Below, in pieces: positions 61,581 to 64,000 of a stretch of 64,000 nucleotides of DNA; position 1 is the stretch's first letter, and each line of letters begins with the position of its first letter. The position numbers and the translations under genes are program-made. A model generated the notes under the pieces. The model saw only the letters and a program-made list of their open reading frames with translations. It did not search any database and had not been told where the DNA came from. This DNA is from Amblyornis subalaris (lineage: Eukaryota > Chordata > Aves > Passeriformes > Ptilonorhynchidae), in the NCBI GenBank assembly GCA_018881555.1, contig JACAXG010000231.1:62001-126000 (forward strand), read 5' to 3'.

Positions 61581-61650
61581 TAAGGATGAAATCCTGGCCC
61601 CATGGAAGTTGCTGGGAGTTTTGTCATTGACTTAATTTAGTCAGGAGTTC
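61581..61650. repeat. Degenerate short interspersed repeat, copy 3
   Basis: GGATGAAATCCTGGCCCCAT is followed by GGAAGTTGCTGGGAGTTTTG and TCATTGACTTAATTTAGTCA. The halves show partial inverted similarity (GAAGTT against GACTT). Related arrangements at 16863 and 57880 make a dispersed family likely. Confidence 0.5.
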
Positions 61651-63328
61651 TCCTGTTTACTTGACAGTTCTCTGTTACTGTTCTACTTGTATTCATGTAG
61701 TGGTTGGTAACTTGACTTAGCAAAATGCATGAACGNGAACCCTGAAGCAGACTTCTTTAAAAAGTACCTTTAGAGTTTGAATTCACATCAGGTGTATCTT
61801 TTTTCAGTGTTCAGACAAAAGGAAGGTGCAGAAGGTGTTTTTTAGCTTATTGCAGATTTGATGTNAGTAGAAAGGAAAATACAAATAAGTAATTCCTTTC
61901 TGGGAGGGAAAAAAACCTAGAGGACTGCAAAAGCCTCATTTTTGCCTTTAACTTCGGTGCAATGATGGCAGTACTATACTCTTGTCTTCAAGACAAATAA
62001 AGGGACAAAAGTATAAAGAAAATATGCAAATTTCATTGGTTTATTTGTATTAATTCCTACTGAGCATCAAATAGGAAATACTCAGCCTGTAGTATTAATA
62101 GCTGTTCCAAACCCTTTGCAAAGGCTGACTTGAGCAAATCCCACAAATTTGTTGAAATCTTTGAATGAGGAGAAGCTAAGCATCAATTGGGGAAGAGAAG
62201 AAATTGAAAGAATTTGAATATACCCTACTAATTTCAGTTGTAATTGTGCATTGCATTTGTTGCAACTCAAATACAAAGAACCTAATGATATCGCTTACAC
62301 CATGGACTATAACAGAGAGGGCTTTTTGTGTAATTGCTGCTTACCAAGTTCTGCCATTTAGCTATTGCACAAAACCCCACGCAGGTGTTAGATAGTTCAC
62401 AGGATAAAATGAACAGTTTGCTTTAAGTGGCATTTCATGTTGCAGACTGTGCAGATGCTGCTGCAAGATATATTATATTTCCATAATCAGTGATAGATAA
62501 CAAGAATTGTTTAACAATCCATATCCTATGTGTGCACTTAAGCTGTGGGCAGATCAATAAAAAAGCATTAAGCCTGGTGCCAGCTGAAGATATTATACCT
62601 GCAGGCTGTTTGGCGGCATAACGGAAAGTGGAGCTGGATTTCAGTAACTCTATTTAGGTAAATCATTATCTAGACAATGTCTTTTCCAATTTCTCTTCTA
62701 CTTCTGGGTCATTTGGAAAGGGAAAATCTATATTTAGCCAATGGAGTTTCTTGTTTAGCATTTCTAACAAATAATTTTTCTATATATTAACAAAGTATGG
62801 CCAGTGTTTTAATGTAAATGTTGTAATGTTTCGTAACAATAATATAATCACTTTATCTTTTTATTTGAAGTTATTCCTGAGTCCATCTGTTAAACGGTTG
62901 TTGGTTATAAATAAAAGAAAACTTCATGAGCGTGTCTTGAAACGACTGCTTAATTAAAATAATCTTTCTCAAGTCTTTGAAAACCTCTAATTTATTGTCA
63001 TGTACTCAGAATGTTGAGGGATGTGTTGCATTCTAGATACTGGTCTGATTTAATTTTACATGAGGAAAAAAGGACATTGCCCTGTAGGGAACTGTTTGTT
63101 GAATATGAAATCATGAACAAAACTTGACGTTTCNGAAGTTTTTGAAGTCATTAAGCTCATTTTATGGAGGGGAGCCAAGAAAACCTAGCGTGTTTCAGTA
63201 AACTTGATTAGGCAAGATAATCAGAATGCCACAGACATTCAGTGAGCTTGGCTATACAACAAGTTCTTTATATGAACANAGACTTTTAATGGAACGAAAT
63301 TAAGAAGCATGATGTTTACATAGTAGGA

Positions 63329-63382
63329 TTTTTTTGTGGGGGGTGTGTGGTTTGTGGGGTTTTTGATGGGTGTTGGTTTTTT
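63329..63382. repeat. G/T-rich low-complexity tract
   Basis: The plus strand is almost only G and T (TTTTTTTGTGGGGGGTGTGT and onwards), with several runs of three or more G. It is a simple strand-asymmetric tract with some quadruplex potential. Confidence 0.7.
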
Positions 63383-64000
63383 ATAGAAATTGTCCCCCAT
63401 CAAGTTACTTTTTTTATTGAAGGAATTCAGATCTTACCAAGGTCGGGAAGAATTTTGGTGCTGTCAGAGTAAAAGTTAATGTCAAGTCCAAAAATATCCC
63501 TACCCATCAGTCAAAATGATGTAATTGATTTTTCATATTGACTAGTTCTTCTATCTGATGATATGAAGAAGACAATATTTGATAATAGTGTTTGTAGTCA
63601 ATTTGACTCTAAAATATTCTAAATAACTTGAGATATTCCACAATTGTGGGGTTATGAGATTGCTTATGCTATTATTACTGTCAAAAGAAGTTGATATAAA
63701 ATATCATAGGTGTGAAGGCACCAAGGTACAGTGATGATCTTTGGATGCCACATTCTTACATGATCTTTGNTTTGCCACTCAGATACGAGTATTTGGACTA
63801 GTTAGTTTCTTTCAAATAATGTACAAGTAGAGAAAGTACACCTAGCATGTCAGTGTGGTGGCAAGATGGTTTAAAGCAAGAAGAGGTGGACTGTAAAAAG
63901 AACTGGTAAAGGAAAAGTGACATTGCTGAAGTATAGGAGAAGCAGCAGCCATGGNGTTATTTTAATCAGTAGCTTCATAAAGTCCACCAAATAATTTAAA

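Larger units (their letters stand above)
47491..64000. other. Probable intron or downstream non-coding sequence
   Basis: About 16.5 kb with one weak exon candidate (57040-57172), two copies of a degenerate interspersed sequence, a GA microsatellite at 48256-48271, and several T-rich tracts (for example near 51488-51535). No polyadenylated terminal exon is obvious. The exon at 47268-47490 ends in phase 1, so the gene must continue beyond it. Confidence 0.5.

Overview
The window looks like nuclear DNA of a bird. It is AT-rich, has almost no long open reading frames, and carries four truncated CR1-type LINE tails in both orientations plus one ERVL-like endogenous retrovirus. A C-rich/G-rich minisatellite of a kind common in bird genomes, perhaps passerines, adds to this. 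Isolated single N bases occur very roughly once per kilobase and may mark uncertain or heterozygous positions. I cannot name the species.

Most of the 64 kb appears to be intron or other non-coding DNA of one plus-strand host gene. Two exons are well supported: 24829-25011 (61 codons, phase 0 to 0) and 47268-47490 (74 codons plus one base). Each has a clean AG acceptor, an open frame and a GT donor. I could not identify the gene. Both peptides look helical, as in large repeat-scaffold proteins. Two weaker exon candidates lie at 31291-31337 and 57040-57172. No start codon, promoter or terminal exon was recognised, so the gene probably extends beyond both ends of the window.

The main landmark is an old provirus at about 39084-44843, inside the 22 kb interval between the two exons and in the same orientation as the gene. 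It has a truncated 5' LTR remnant, a primer-binding site, a small hydrophobic leader ORF, a long open gag frame, a heavily broken pro-pol region (protease, reverse transcriptase, RNase H, integrase), a polypurine tract and a full 3' LTR with AATAAA. No env is visible. pol is wrecked by about a dozen stops, several frame changes and a deletion covering the RT active-site block. The gag and leader frames have no visible lesion.

Other features are an inverted C-rich/G-rich minisatellite pair at 11990-12286, three degenerate copies of a short interspersed sequence (16863, 57880, 61581), a 28-bp tandem duplication, a perfect 24-bp inverted repeat, small microsatellites, and a segment with two octamer motifs that may be regulatory. 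I saw no rRNA, tRNA or CRISPR array. The best lead for something undescribed is the leader ORF plus preserved gag of the provirus.
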